Shown piece after piece: positions 1-8,494 of a stretch of 64,000 bases of DNA (the first letter of the stretch is position 1; each line of letters opens with the position of its first letter). The DNA comes from Affinibrenneria salicis. Its GTDB lineage: Bacteria > Pseudomonadota > Gammaproteobacteria > Enterobacterales > Enterobacteriaceae. The position numbers and the translations under genes were made by a program. The DNA is taken from assembly GCF_008710095.1 (NCBI RefSeq), contig NZ_VYKJ01000009.1:62001-126000 (forward strand). Direction: 5' to 3'. The notes under the pieces are model-generated. The model ran no database searches and was not told the origin of the DNA. It was given only the letters and a program-made list of their open reading frames with translations.

Positions 1-1
1 G

Positions 2-523
2 GGCGACGACTGCAAGGCTACGCCCGGCTTCCTGCGCGTACTGACGCCGGAGGTGGATCAGCCGCATCTGCAGGCGGCGCTGCGCGACGGCCCTTACGGC
101 CGCTGCGTCTACCGCTGCGATAACAACGTGGTCGATCACCAGGTGGTGAACCTGCAGTTCGCCGGCAATCGCAGCGCCACCTTTACCATGACCGCCTTTA
201 CCCGCATGGAAGATCGCAAAACGCGCATCTTCGGCAGCCGCGGCTGTCTGGAGGGGGACGGCCGCTACATCCGCGTGACCTCGTTTCTCGACGACGGCGA
301 AACGGTCTACGACACGGAGCAGGACGCCGACGATCTGCACGCCATGTCGGGCCACGGCGGCGGCGACTATTACCTGATGCAGCACTTTATCGCCGCCGTC
401 CGCGCCGGCGACCCCGCCCCGATCCTGTCCGGGCCGGCGGAAACGCTGGAAAGCCACCTGATGGTGTTCGCCGCCGAGCGCGCGCGCCGCGCCGGGGCGG
501 TCATCAAACTAAGCGAGGCCTGA
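2..523 (+). CDS. Gfo/Idh/MocA-family oxidoreductase, C-terminal part (5' end outside window)
   Basis: The frame is open from the first bases of the window to the TGA at 521-523, so the gene begins to the left and about 173 C-terminal residues are visible. They look like the substrate-binding domain of Gfo/Idh/MocA NAD(P)-dependent oxidoreductases: an extended beta-sheet region (VVNLQFAGNRSATFTMTAFT), a 'FGSRGCLEGD' turn, and a late 'GHGGGDYYLMQHFIAAVRAG' helix typical of the family. The nucleotide-binding half is missing here, so substrate cannot be judged. It ends 4 bp before a NagK-like kinase start and is probably co-transcribed with it, suggesting a role in sugar or amino-sugar conversion. 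Family call is fairly secure; function is inferred from context. Confidence 0.8.
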   Translation, partial: GDDCKATPGFLRVLTPEVDQPHLQAALRDGPYGRCVYRCDNNVVDHQVVNLQFAGNRSATFTMTAFTRMEDRKTRIFGSRGCLEGDGRYIRVTSFLDDGETVYDTEQDADDLHAMSGHGGGDYYLMQHFIAAVRAGDPAPILSGPAETLESHLMVFAAERARRAGAVIKLSEA

Positions 524-527
524 TACC

Positions 528-1442
528 GTGCAAATACGTTATGGATTCGATATCGGCGGCACCAAGATCGAAATGGCCGCCTACGATGCGCGGCTCAACC
601 AGCTGTTGTGCCGGCGCGTCAGCACCCCGACCGACGATTATCCGGCGTTTCTCGCCTGTATCGTCGGGCTGGTGACGCAGGCCGACAGAGAGCTGGACTG
701 TCGCGGCAGCGTCGGCGTCGGCCTGCCGGGCATTACCGACCCGGTTAGCCGCCGGCAGCTGTCGGTCAACGTCCCCTGTCTGAACGGTCGCCTGCTGGCC
801 GACGATCTGGCGCGTGAACTGGCGCGCCCGGTGGCCATCGACAACGACTGCCGCTGTTTCGCCCTGTCCGAGGCCCGTACCGAACAGACCGGCCATCTGT
901 CGGTGGTGTTCGGCGCCATTCTCGGCACCGGCGCCGGCGGCGGGCTGGTGATCGACCAACAGTTGCATCGCGGCAAAAACGGTCTGGCCGGCGAATGGGG
1001 CCACACGCCGATCTCCGCCCGTCTGGCGCTGCGTTACGACCTGCCGCTGTTTGACTGCAGCTGCGGACTGAGCGGCTGTTTCGAGCGCTACGTGTCCGGC
1101 AGCGGTCTGCTGGCGCTGAGCCGCCATTTCGGCCATCACGCCGACAGCGTACCGGCGCTGATCGCCAGCTACCGCCAGGGCGATCCGCTGGCGCAGCGCC
1201 TGATAACCATCTTCGTGGATATCCTGGCCGGCGCGCTGGCCGGTCTGCAGCTGCTGCTGGATGTGGACGCTTTTGTGCTGGGCGGCGGTTTATCCAACGT
1301 CGAAGAACTCTATCGCCTGCTGCCGCCGGCGATGCGCGGCTGGCTGCTGCCAGGCGCCGAACCGGCCGCGATCTGCGCGCCGGTGTACGGCGACAGCAGC
1401 GGCGTACGCGGCGCGGCGCTGCTATGCCCGACACGGCAATAA
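528..1442 (+). CDS. nagK: ROK-family N-acetylhexosamine kinase, NagK-like
   Basis: This 304-residue ROK-family sugar kinase resembles E. coli NagK (303 aa), which phosphorylates N-acetyl-D-glucosamine at O6 in the cytoplasm. The N-terminal phosphate-binding loop DIGGTK is at residues 8-13, followed by the 'GVGLPG' segment and the glycine-rich 'LGTGAGGGL' loop near residue 135. The ROK zinc site is intact: GEWGH followed by a C-x-C-G-x-x-G-C-x-E pattern (CSCGLSGCFERY). Start is GTG at 528, 4 bp after the upstream stop, implying translational coupling. With agaS and kbaY downstream, the real substrate may be GlcNAc, GalNAc or a related free amino sugar. A kinase is needed if uptake is not by a PTS, and none is seen here. 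Confidence 0.75.
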   Translation: MQIRYGFDIGGTKIEMAAYDARLNQLLCRRVSTPTDDYPAFLACIVGLVTQADRELDCRGSVGVGLPGITDPVSRRQLSVNVPCLNGRLLADDLARELARPVAIDNDCRCFALSEARTEQTGHLSVVFGAILGTGAGGGLVIDQQLHRGKNGLAGEWGHTPISARLALRYDLPLFDCSCGLSGCFERYVSGSGLLALSRHFGHHADSVPALIASYRQGDPLAQRLITIFVDILAGALAGLQLLLDVDAFVLGGGLSNVEELYRLLPPAMRGWLLPGAEPAAICAPVYGDSSGVRGAALLCPTRQ

Positions 1443-1773
1443 AAAACAATGAAAGGCCGCGCCAGGAAAATAAACGGACGGCGCTTTCACAGCAGATTTA
1501 TTTATTCACCCGCGGTGAACGATTTCCGCCGGATAAATAACGGATTATCAGTTTTCAGTTATTTTTCTCCAGCTTTCGGTTGATTGAAAAATGAAAGTAA
1601 AAAATTAAATAACTAGTTGATTGATAAGTATATTTTTAATTTTATTGGTTGCATTTCATTGTTTCGCTTGCTGTAATCCGCCACGAACAACTGAAAGCGC
1701 AAGCGACCGGACTCGCCACGCCATACGATGACGCGGAGCGCTCCGGTTACAGCAAAATCAGGGGTCAGCATTA
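1443..1773 (+). promoter_or_regulatory. Intergenic control region upstream of agaR
   Basis: This 331-bp gene-free stretch is strongly AT-rich around 1555-1660, unlike its GC-rich neighbours, and should carry the promoter of agaR-agaS-kbaY. It holds a 15-bp palindrome (TTCACC-cgc-GGTGAA, 1505-1519). It also holds several TTTC-rich elements: CATTTCATTGTTTCGCTT at 1652-1669, an inverted TTTCATTTTTC on the minus strand at about 1586-1596, and CGCTTG/CAAGCG arms at 1665-1670 and 1700-1705. These resemble the TTTCRTTTY-type operators recalled for E. coli AgaR, so autoregulation is plausible. Exact promoter elements were not assigned. Confidence 0.45.
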
Positions 1774-2544
1774 ATGATAAATACCGCCAGACGCCGGGAA
1801 TTAATTATCGATCAGCTGTGTCGTGAAGGAACGGTGCGCGTGGAGCAACTGAGCGGCCAGTTCGGCGTTTCCACCGTTACGATTCGCAGCGATTTGCGTC
1901 ACCTGGAAAAATGCGGCTGTGCGGTACGCGCCTACGGCGGCGCGATGCTGAATAAACAGTTTGTGTTTGATCGCCCGCTGCAGGACAAGGGCCGCATCAA
2001 CCGAGACGTGAAATATTCCATTGCCTGCGCGGCCGCCGCGCTGGTTAACGACGGTGACGCCATCATCCTCGATTCCGGCTCCACCACCAGCCTGATGGCG
2101 CAGCAACTGATGGGTAAAAACGATCTGGTGGTGATGACCAACGCGCTGAACATCGCTTTCGAACTGGCCAACAACGAGCAGGTGGATTTGATGGTGGTGG
2201 GCGGCAGCGTGCGGCGCAAATCCTGGTCGCTGTACGGCCCGGCCGCCGAACAGCATATCCGCCAGTATCGATTCGACAAATTGTTTCTGGGCGTGGACGG
2301 GTTCGATCTGACCGGCGGCATCACCACGCCTAACCCTGGGGAAGCCCAGCTCAACCGCGCCATGTGCGACGTGGCGCGCGAGGTGATCGCCGTGGCCGAC
2401 GCCAGCAAATTCGGCCGCACCAGTTTCTGCATGATCCGCGAAATCGGCCAAATCCAGCGTTTGGTCACCGACAGCCGCATCCCGGAAGACTACCTGCATG
2501 CGCTGCACGACTTAGGGGTCGACGTGATTATCGCCGATCGTTAA
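1774..2544 (+). CDS. agaR: DeoR-family transcriptional repressor, AgaR-like
   Basis: A 256-residue DeoR-family regulator. The N-terminal winged helix (residues about 4-57) has the family pattern RRELIIDQLCREGTVRVEQL followed by 'FGVSTVTIRSDLRHLEKCG'. The C-terminal effector domain has the ribose-5-phosphate-isomerase-like fold signature 'ILDSGSTT' near residue 100 and 'ADASKFGR' near 210. Such proteins bind a sugar phosphate and release DNA. It is encoded 27 bp upstream of agaS and is the likely local repressor of this amino-sugar operon, as AgaR is in E. coli. The start ATG at 1774 was chosen because the helix-turn-helix begins immediately after it. AgaR as opposed to another DeoR paralogue is inferred from the neighbours. 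Confidence 0.8.
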   Translation: MINTARRRELIIDQLCREGTVRVEQLSGQFGVSTVTIRSDLRHLEKCGCAVRAYGGAMLNKQFVFDRPLQDKGRINRDVKYSIACAAAALVNDGDAIILDSGSTTSLMAQQLMGKNDLVVMTNALNIAFELANNEQVDLMVVGGSVRRKSWSLYGPAAEQHIRQYRFDKLFLGVDGFDLTGGITTPNPGEAQLNRAMCDVAREVIAVADASKFGRTSFCMIREIGQIQRLVTDSRIPEDYLHALHDLGVDVIIADR

Positions 2545-2571
2545 CCGCCATTTTATTAAGGAGTTTTCATC

Positions 2572-3735
2572 ATGAATCGGTACTTTGCTTACGATGCGGG
2601 CTGGCTGGAACAGCAGCATGCGCTGCACACCGCACGTGAGATCTGGCGGCAGCCGGAATTGTGGGCTGCGCTGTACCAGCAGCTGATGACGCACCAGGCG
2701 CAGTGGCAGGCCTTCCTGGCGCCGCTGCTGGCGAACCCGCGTCTGCAGATTGTTCTGTGCGGCGCCGGCAGTTCCGCCTTCGCCGGCCGCGCGCTGGCGC
2801 CGTGGCTGCGCGAAAAAACCGGCCGCGACGTAGTCGCTTACGGCACCACCGACATCGTCGCCACGCCGCGGCAATACCTTGACGTCACCCGCCCGACGCT
2901 GCTGGTTTCCTTCGCCCGTTCCGGCAACAGCCCGGAAAGCGTGGCGGCGGTACGGCTGGCGGACCAGATGATCGGCGAGAGCTATCACCTGATGCTGCTG
3001 TGCAACCCGGACAGTCACCTGGCGCAGTACGCGTGGCAACGCGACAACGTCTGTTCGTTGATCATGCCGCAGGGCTCCAATGACCAGAGCTTCGCCATGA
3101 CGTCCAGTTTTAGCTGCATGATGCTCAGCGCCGCGCTGCTGCTCGGCCCTTATTCGCTGGCCGAGGCGAAGAGTCCGCTGGAAAACATGATTGCCCGCTG
3201 CCGCGTGCTGCGCGAAAGCCTGCAGCCGCAGGTAAAACAGCTGGCCGCCAGCGGTTTTCGCCGCTATATCCCGCTCGGCGCCAGTTGCTTTACCGGCCTG
3301 GCGGAAGAAGCCGCGCTGAAAATGATGGAGCTGACCGCCGGCCAGATCGTTACCCGCTACGACTCGCCGCTCGGACTGCGCCACGGCCCTAAATTCATGG
3401 TCGACAGCCAGACGCTGGTGCTGCTGATGTTCTCCGGCGACGCCTATACCCGCCAGTACGATCTTGACCTGTGGAACGAACTGAGCCGCGACGGTCAGGC
3501 GCTGGATATGGTTGGTCTGGGCGGTCACGCCGAACCGCTGCCGCAGTTGCCGAATCTGCATCAGGCCGATGACGATGTCTGGCTGATGTTCCCCTATCTG
3601 CTGTTTACCCAGATGCTGGCGTTTGAAAGCTCGCTGGCGCTGGGACTGACGCCGGATAACCCGTGCCCGACCGGCGAAGTTAACCGCGTGGTCAAAGGCG
3701 TCACGATTTACCCCTATCCTTCTTCTGCGCTGTAA
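2572..3735 (+). CDS. agaS: SIS-domain amino-sugar isomerase/deaminase AgaS
   Basis: A 387-residue double-SIS protein closely resembling E. coli AgaS (384 aa), which converts galactosamine 6-phosphate to tagatose 6-phosphate with loss of ammonia. The first SIS domain shows 'LCGAGSSAFAGRALAPWL' (about 61-78) and 'VSFARSGNSPESVAAVRLA', the sugar-phosphate-binding serine cluster. The second shows 'LELTAGQIVTRYDSPLGLRH' type motifs at about 250-270 and 'PYTRQYDLDLWNEL'. A strong ribosome-binding site (AAGGAG) precedes the ATG at 2572. It lies between agaR and the kbaY-type aldolase gene, so the three steps deamination, phosphorylation and aldol cleavage are partly covered. No AgaA deacetylase or PTS genes are visible in the window. 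Confidence 0.88.
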   Translation: MNRYFAYDAGWLEQQHALHTAREIWRQPELWAALYQQLMTHQAQWQAFLAPLLANPRLQIVLCGAGSSAFAGRALAPWLREKTGRDVVAYGTTDIVATPRQYLDVTRPTLLVSFARSGNSPESVAAVRLADQMIGESYHLMLLCNPDSHLAQYAWQRDNVCSLIMPQGSNDQSFAMTSSFSCMMLSAALLLGPYSLAEAKSPLENMIARCRVLRESLQPQVKQLAASGFRRYIPLGASCFTGLAEEAALKMMELTAGQIVTRYDSPLGLRHGPKFMVDSQTLVLLMFSGDAYTRQYDLDLWNELSRDGQALDMVGLGGHAEPLPQLPNLHQADDDVWLMFPYLLFTQMLAFESSLALGLTPDNPCPTGEVNRVVKGVTIYPYPSSAL

Positions 3736-4599
<864 letters not shown>

Positions 4600-4614
4600 G
4601 CTCCCGCCGCGCGG

Positions 4615-6699
4615 CTAATCCCGTTGCGGCGCGGTCTTTCTGATCGCCAGCGCGCGCAACAGCACGCCGATGGTGGTGCTGTTGTGCAGCAGCGCGCTCA
4701 TGGCGGGAGACAGGTAGCCGAGCGCCGCGGCGAACATGATGCCGCTGTTGATCCATTCGGTGGCCTTGATATTGCTGCTGACCAGTTCGATCGCCTGGCT
4801 TGCCAGTTCGCGCGCCGCGGCAACGCCGTCCAGCGAGTCGCGCAGCAGCACCACATCGGCCGCCTGCTGCGCCAGCGCGGTGCTTTTATTCATGGCGATG
4901 CCGACGCTGGCCTGAGTCAGCACCGGCGCATCGTTTACCCCATCGCCGACAAACATCACGCGGCGCCCCTGCGCCTGCAGGCGTTGCACCACCTGCACCT
5001 TACTCTCCGGCGTCGCTTCGGCGAAATAGCCGTCCATGCCCAGTTCGTCCGCCATCTGCCGCGCCCTGCTCGCCTGGTCGCCGGACAACAGTATCAGTTG
5101 ACGCACGCCCGCCGCCCGCAGCCGGGCCAGCACCTGAGGCGCCTCATCGCGGATGCGATCCTGCAGGCCGATCATCCCGGCCAGTTTACCGTCCAGGCTG
5201 ATGAACAGCAGATGCCGGCCGCGCCCCTCAAGCTGTCGAATCGCCGCTTCGCCGGCGGAAAAATCGATCTGGTAATGCTCGGAGAGAAAATGCCGGCTGC
5301 CGATCACCAACTGGTGGCCATCGGCTTCGCTGAGCAGCCCATGAGCGATGACGTACTCCACTTCGCCGTGATTGATGTGCGGCAGCTCGTGCTGACGCGC
5401 GGCGTCCACCACCGCTCTGGACAGCGGATGGTTGCTGTGTTCTTCCACCGAGGCCGCCAGCGCCAGCAGACGCTGGGAGCGATTGGTCTGCGGATCGAAA
5501 CTGACCACGTCGGTGACCAGCATATCATCGTAAGTCAGCGTGCCGGTTTTATCGAACACCACGACGTCGGCGACGGCCAACTGCTCGATAGCCCGTCCGC
5601 CTTTCAGCAGCAGGCCGGCTTGCGCGGCGCGGTACATGGTAGACTTGAACGCCACCGGCGTGCTCAGCTTCAGCGCGCAGGAATAGTCGATCATAAATAC
5701 CGAGGCCAGCCGCTGCCAGTCTCGGGTCAACGCAAACACCAGCGCGCCGACGCCGAAGGTGATCGCCACCCGGCGATCGGCCATCGCCTGGGTCAGTTCC
5801 TGGGTTTCGCTGCGCGTTTCCAGCGACTCGATGATAAAGCGGCGAATACGCGCAGTAGTAGAGTGATCGCCCACCTGCTCGGCGCACACCGCTAAGTTGC
5901 CTTCCTGCACCAGGGTGCCGGCGTAGATAAAGGCGCCTTTCTCGCGCCGTACCGGCACGCTTTCTCCGGTCAGAGAAGCCTGATTAATTAACCCGGCGCC
6001 GCGCACCACCTTGCCGTCGGCCGGCACCGTATCGCCCGGCCCCAGCAGCATCAGATCGCCGCACGCCAGCTCGCCGGCGTCCACCCCGAACGTCTCCCCG
6101 TCGCGCTCGACCCACACCGAACTGCGCTGCGGCTGCATCAGTTCCGCCAGCAGGCTGTCGGAGTGGCGGCTGGTCTTCTGCTCCATATATTCGCCCAGCG
6201 TCAGCAGCGTGTGGGTCAGCATGGCCGTACCGTAATCGCCGCGCAGCAGGGAAACCGACAGCGCCAGCGCATCCAGCACTTCGACTTTCAACTGACGCTG
6301 GCGCAACGTGGCGACGCCTTCGCACACCGTGGGGGCGATCATCGCCAGCGTGGTCAGCGCGGCCGCTTTGCGCGGCAGAAAACGATTGCCGGCCAGCGCC
6401 AGCACGCTCAGCGCCACATCGCCCGCGCAGTACTCCTGTTCGTGTTCGCCCGCAACGGCCGCCGCCCAGTCAATCCGGCGCAGCTGCGCCAGCAGGGCGG
6501 ACTCGTCGGTCTGATGGCGGTGATAACACAGCACCAGCGAGGCGGCTTCCGGCCGCACCCGCACCTGATGCACGCCGCCAAACGCCAGCACCTGTAGGCG
6601 CAACCAATCCGCTATCGCCGGATGATGACGCAGCGGCGACAAACGGACGCGCAGCCGCCCCGGCAGCCGGTGCAGCACAACAACCGGTGTACACGCCAT
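4615..6699 (-). CDS. Heavy-metal (P1B-type) P-type ATPase, candidate ferrosome ATPase FezB-like
   Basis: A 694-residue metal-transporting P-type ATPase. It has an actuator TGES loop (244-247), a DKTGT phosphorylation site (D383), a P1B HP motif in 'HSNHPLSRAVV', and a GDGVNDAP hinge near residue 600. The metal-site helix carries SCALK (340-344) instead of the usual CPC/CPx, so it is not a typical copper or zinc pump. The N-terminus has no CxxC metal domain. Instead it begins with an HMA2-like segment containing the arginine-rich motif LPGRLRVR (12-19), as reported for FezB ATPases that load iron into ferrosomes. It is the last gene of a five-gene minus-strand operon of small membrane proteins. 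Family is certain; iron as cargo and an organelle role are inferred. Confidence 0.82.
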   Translation of the reverse strand: MACTPVVVLHRLPGRLRVRLSPLRHHPAIADWLRLQVLAFGGVHQVRVRPEAASLVLCYHRHQTDESALLAQLRRIDWAAAVAGEHEQEYCAGDVALSVLALAGNRFLPRKAAALTTLAMIAPTVCEGVATLRQRQLKVEVLDALALSVSLLRGDYGTAMLTHTLLTLGEYMEQKTSRHSDSLLAELMQPQRSSVWVERDGETFGVDAGELACGDLMLLGPGDTVPADGKVVRGAGLINQASLTGESVPVRREKGAFIYAGTLVQEGNLAVCAEQVGDHSTTARIRRFIIESLETRSETQELTQAMADRRVAITFGVGALVFALTRDWQRLASVFMIDYSCALKLSTPVAFKSTMYRAAQAGLLLKGGRAIEQLAVADVVVFDKTGTLTYDDMLVTDVVSFDPQTNRSQRLLALAASVEEHSNHPLSRAVVDAARQHELPHINHGEVEYVIAHGLLSEADGHQLVIGSRHFLSEHYQIDFSAGEAAIRQLEGRGRHLLFISLDGKLAGMIGLQDRIRDEAPQVLARLRAAGVRQLILLSGDQASRARQMADELGMDGYFAEATPESKVQVVQRLQAQGRRVMFVGDGVNDAPVLTQASVGIAMNKSTALAQQAADVVLLRDSLDGVAAARELASQAIELVSSNIKATEWINSGIMFAAALGYLSPAMSALLHNSTTIGVLLRALAIRKTAPQRD

Positions 6700-6706
6700 C
6701 TCAGGT

Positions 6707-7042
6707 TTACTCGTCCGGGGTTTGTGGGTTGTCGGCGTCGCGATTCCGGTAGTAGTCCAGCTCCGCCTGCACGTCAGCCAGCCGCTCTTTCAACTCTTCC
6801 ATCTCGCCGCGTACCGCGTGCCAGGCTTTGCCGGCCGTCTGACCAATGCCCTGCTGAACCTTGCTGTTGGACAGCAAATACGCCACCGCGGCGCCGGCCA
6901 CCAGGCCGGAGATAAAGTGAGAACGTGAATTAGTCTGCCGCCAGTCTGGTTGAGACGGGGCGGCGACCGGCGGCGCGGCGGCATAGGGATTCACGCCCGG
7001 GTAGCCATAGAAAAACGGCCCGGCCTGGTTATTGTTCTTCAT
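6707..7042 (-). CDS. Small YtxH-like/glycine-zipper membrane protein, Fez-like cluster
   Basis: A 111-residue protein of unknown function. A Pro/Tyr/Ala-rich N-terminus (GPFFYGYPGVNPYAAAPP, residues 8-25) is followed by a short hydrophobic segment with small-residue spacing (ISGLVAGAAVAYLL, about 44-57). The C-terminal half is amphipathic and probably coiled coil (MEELKERLADVQAELDYYRN). The layout resembles YtxH-type proteins and partly repeats that of the 225-residue neighbour (7327-8004), including the 'LSNSKVQQ' motif after the helix, which parallels 'LSNENVRS' there. The start at 7042 has a strong AAGGAG site and overlaps the upstream gene by 14 bp; the ATPase gene follows after 7 bp. Likely a membrane-shaping or scaffold component; that is inference. 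Confidence 0.72.
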   Translation of the reverse strand: MKNNNQAGPFFYGYPGVNPYAAAPPVAAPSQPDWRQTNSRSHFISGLVAGAAVAYLLSNSKVQQGIGQTAGKAWHAVRGEMEELKERLADVQAELDYYRNRDADNPQTPDE

Positions 7043-7337
7043 GCGAACTCCTTGTTAGCGTGTCCATCAGGTACAACCCTGCCGCGCCGGCGCTCAATAC
7101 GGTGAGCATGGTCAGCAACGGCCGGCCGGCGGTCGCTTCGGCCACCGCCATCGCGCCGCCGCTCAACAGACCGGCGCGCGCCGCATCGCCGGCGGTCCGG
7201 CAGGCCGCATCTTCCAGGCTCTGCTCGCCCTGACGATAACGCTGCCACTGCTGCACCCCGGAGGCGACGCCGCCGAGGATGGCGCCGGCAATCAGCGCGC
7301 GGCTGGCCGGATGGAGTCGATCGCCGCTATTGCTCAT
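7029..7337 (-). CDS. Small hydrophobic protein of the Fez-like cluster, unknown function
   Basis: A 102-residue protein without a family I recognise. It has two hydrophobic stretches rich in glycine and alanine: 'ALIAGAILGGVASGV' (about 14-28), and a longer region about 53-91 containing 'LLSGGAMAVAEA' and 'LTVLSAGAAGLYLM'. A charged linker (QQWQRYRQGEQSLEDAACR) lies between them. GxxxG-type spacing suggests tight helix packing in a membrane. Both ends overlap neighbouring genes (11 bp upstream, 14 bp downstream), so it is translated as part of the operon. Its position between two YtxH-like proteins and upstream of the P-type ATPase suggests a structural membrane component of the same assembly. 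Confidence 0.7.
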   Translation of the reverse strand: MSNSGDRLHPASRALIAGAILGGVASGVQQWQRYRQGEQSLEDAACRTAGDAARAGLLSGGAMAVAEATAGRPLLTMLTVLSAGAAGLYLMDTLTRSSHEEQ

Positions 7338-8004
7338 TACGCTCTGGCTCCGTCGCTTCGCTATCGTCCAGCGGCGCCGCGTCAGTTTTATGACGCGCGA
7401 CCGAATCTCTGAATCCTTCTTTGCCGGCCTGCACCGTATCGCGGAAAATCGTCCCGCCGGTGGCGAGATTATCTTTCACGCTGCTGGCGGTCTGCGTCAC
7501 GCTGTCTTTGACCTTGCCGCCGCCGGTTTTCAGCAAATCGCCCGCGTTGGCGACCAACTGCAGCAGCGTCGAACGCACATTCTCATTGCTTAAAATCAAC
7601 GCCGCGGCGGCCCCCATCATCGCGCCCTTCCAGAATTCTTTATCGTCCACGCCCAACGTGCTGAGCAAATGCTTAAAAATGCCGGACTGCTCGCCCATCA
7701 GTTCCTCGACCATACCCTGCGCCTGCTGATACAGACCGGCATCGGCGGGAGAAGGCGCATGCGAATGGTGGTGGTGAGAGGCTTGCCCGGGCCAGGCGGG
7801 CGGCGGCGGCACCGGCGCGCCGGGATACCACGGCATGGCGTAGCCCGGATAAGGCGGCCACATGAAAGGCGGCGGCGGAGCGCCCACCGGCGGCGCGTAA
7901 TTCGGCGCGGTCTGGGCGGCGGGTTGCGGCGGAACGGGCGGCATACCATAGGGGTAGCCGTACCAGGGATAAGCGGTATTCTGAGGTTGCTCCTGATTAC
8001 TCAT
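7327..8004 (-). CDS. Pro/Tyr-rich, His-tract, YtxH-like protein of the Fez-like cluster
   Basis: A 225-residue protein in three parts. Residues 1-75 are low-complexity Pro/Tyr/Gly/Trp (for example YPWYGYPYGMPPVPP and PPFMWPPYPGYAMPWYPGAP). A histidine tract (HHHHSHA) follows at about 77-83 and could bind metal. The rest is YtxH-like: a small-residue hydrophobic helix (FWKGAMMGAAAALILSNENV, about 123-142) and then an amphipathic, repetitive helix (DLLKTGGGKVKDSVTQTASS). The ATG at 8004 has an AGGAGTG ribosome-binding site. It lies 15 bp downstream of an HMA2-like gene and overlaps the next gene. The disordered aromatic/proline N-terminus suggests self-association on a membrane surface. The role in iron storage is inferred from the cluster. 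Confidence 0.75.
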   Translation of the reverse strand: MSNQEQPQNTAYPWYGYPYGMPPVPPQPAAQTAPNYAPPVGAPPPPFMWPPYPGYAMPWYPGAPVPPPPAWPGQASHHHHSHAPSPADAGLYQQAQGMVEELMGEQSGIFKHLLSTLGVDDKEFWKGAMMGAAAALILSNENVRSTLLQLVANAGDLLKTGGGKVKDSVTQTASSVKDNLATGGTIFRDTVQAGKEGFRDSVARHKTDAAPLDDSEATEPERNEQ

Positions 8005-8018
8005 ATTTCACTCCTGAC

Positions 8019-8339
8019 TCAATGATTGAGGAGATGAACAATACGCTGAAATGCGTCCTGTGCTTTCTCATCCTCACTGGCAAACAGGGCATCCACCAGC
8101 GCGGGCGACAGGCGCTGTGCGTCGTACTGCAACAGCAGACTGCCCGTTTCCCGATTGATCTGACACTGTCTGATAATGCCTGCATCGCTGCACAGATCAT
8201 TCAGCGCCGACAGTTGGCGTTCACCCAGCGACATCACCAGACGATTGGTAAAGCGCAGCCTTACGCGGCCCGGAATATGATGAGCGATCGTCACCCAGCG
8301 GCGCAGCGTAAGTAAACCGGCATAAGACTCAACGGACAT
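8019..8339 (-). CDS. HMA2-like small protein with arginine-rich motif, first gene of Fez-like operon
   Basis: A protein of about 106 residues with an HMA2-like ferredoxin-fold. It contains 'VTIAHHIPGRVRLRFTNRLV' near its N-terminus, then 'SALNDLCSDAGIIRQCQINR' and 'GSLLLQYDAQRLSP'. The IPGRVRLR motif matches LPGRLRVR in the ATPase and TQGRIRVR in the divergent gene, so all three probably use the same targeting or interaction element. No CxxC metal site is present. I chose ATG 8339, which places the fold at the N-terminus; the frame also offers ATG 8414 and TTG 8435 upstream. It heads the minus-strand operon ending in the P-type ATPase. Function in a ferrosome-like assembly is inferred. Confidence 0.75.
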   Translation of the reverse strand: MSVESYAGLLTLRRWVTIAHHIPGRVRLRFTNRLVMSLGERQLSALNDLCSDAGIIRQCQINRETGSLLLQYDAQRLSPALVDALFASEDEKAQDAFQRIVHLLNH

Positions 8340-8403
8340 AAAAAATATTTCACTACAAAGACAGGTATTTTCTGAGTTGTACAGGCTAATTACCCCGCGT
8401 GTG

Positions 8404-8417
8404 TTGATATGCATCAA
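8404..8417. promoter_or_regulatory. FNR-type box between divergent HMA2-like genes
   Basis: TTGAT-ATGC-ATCAA at 8404-8417 matches the FNR consensus TTGAT-N4-ATCAA in every specified base. It lies in the 155-bp divergent region between the minus-strand operon (start 8339) and the plus-strand HMA2-like gene (start 8495). Its centre (8410.5) is 31 bp from a minus-strand TACAAC (8377-8382) and 34 bp from a plus-strand GACAAT (8442-8447). This is roughly the spacing of class II FNR promoters, so it could serve either or both directions. A weaker Fur-like sequence (TGTAAATTATTCTTA, 10 of 14 consensus bases) sits at 8451-8465. Binding is inferred from pattern only. Confidence 0.6.
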
Positions 8418-8494
8418 TTCCGCGACGGTGGACAAATAACCGACAATTAATGTAAATTATTCTTACTTCGTTTCGTATTATTAAAGGCGTCGCT

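Noticed and set aside
504..1139. Long antisense frames across the nagK-like gene
   Set aside because: They lie opposite a well-supported kinase, have low-complexity composition and match no family; high GC content creates such open frames.
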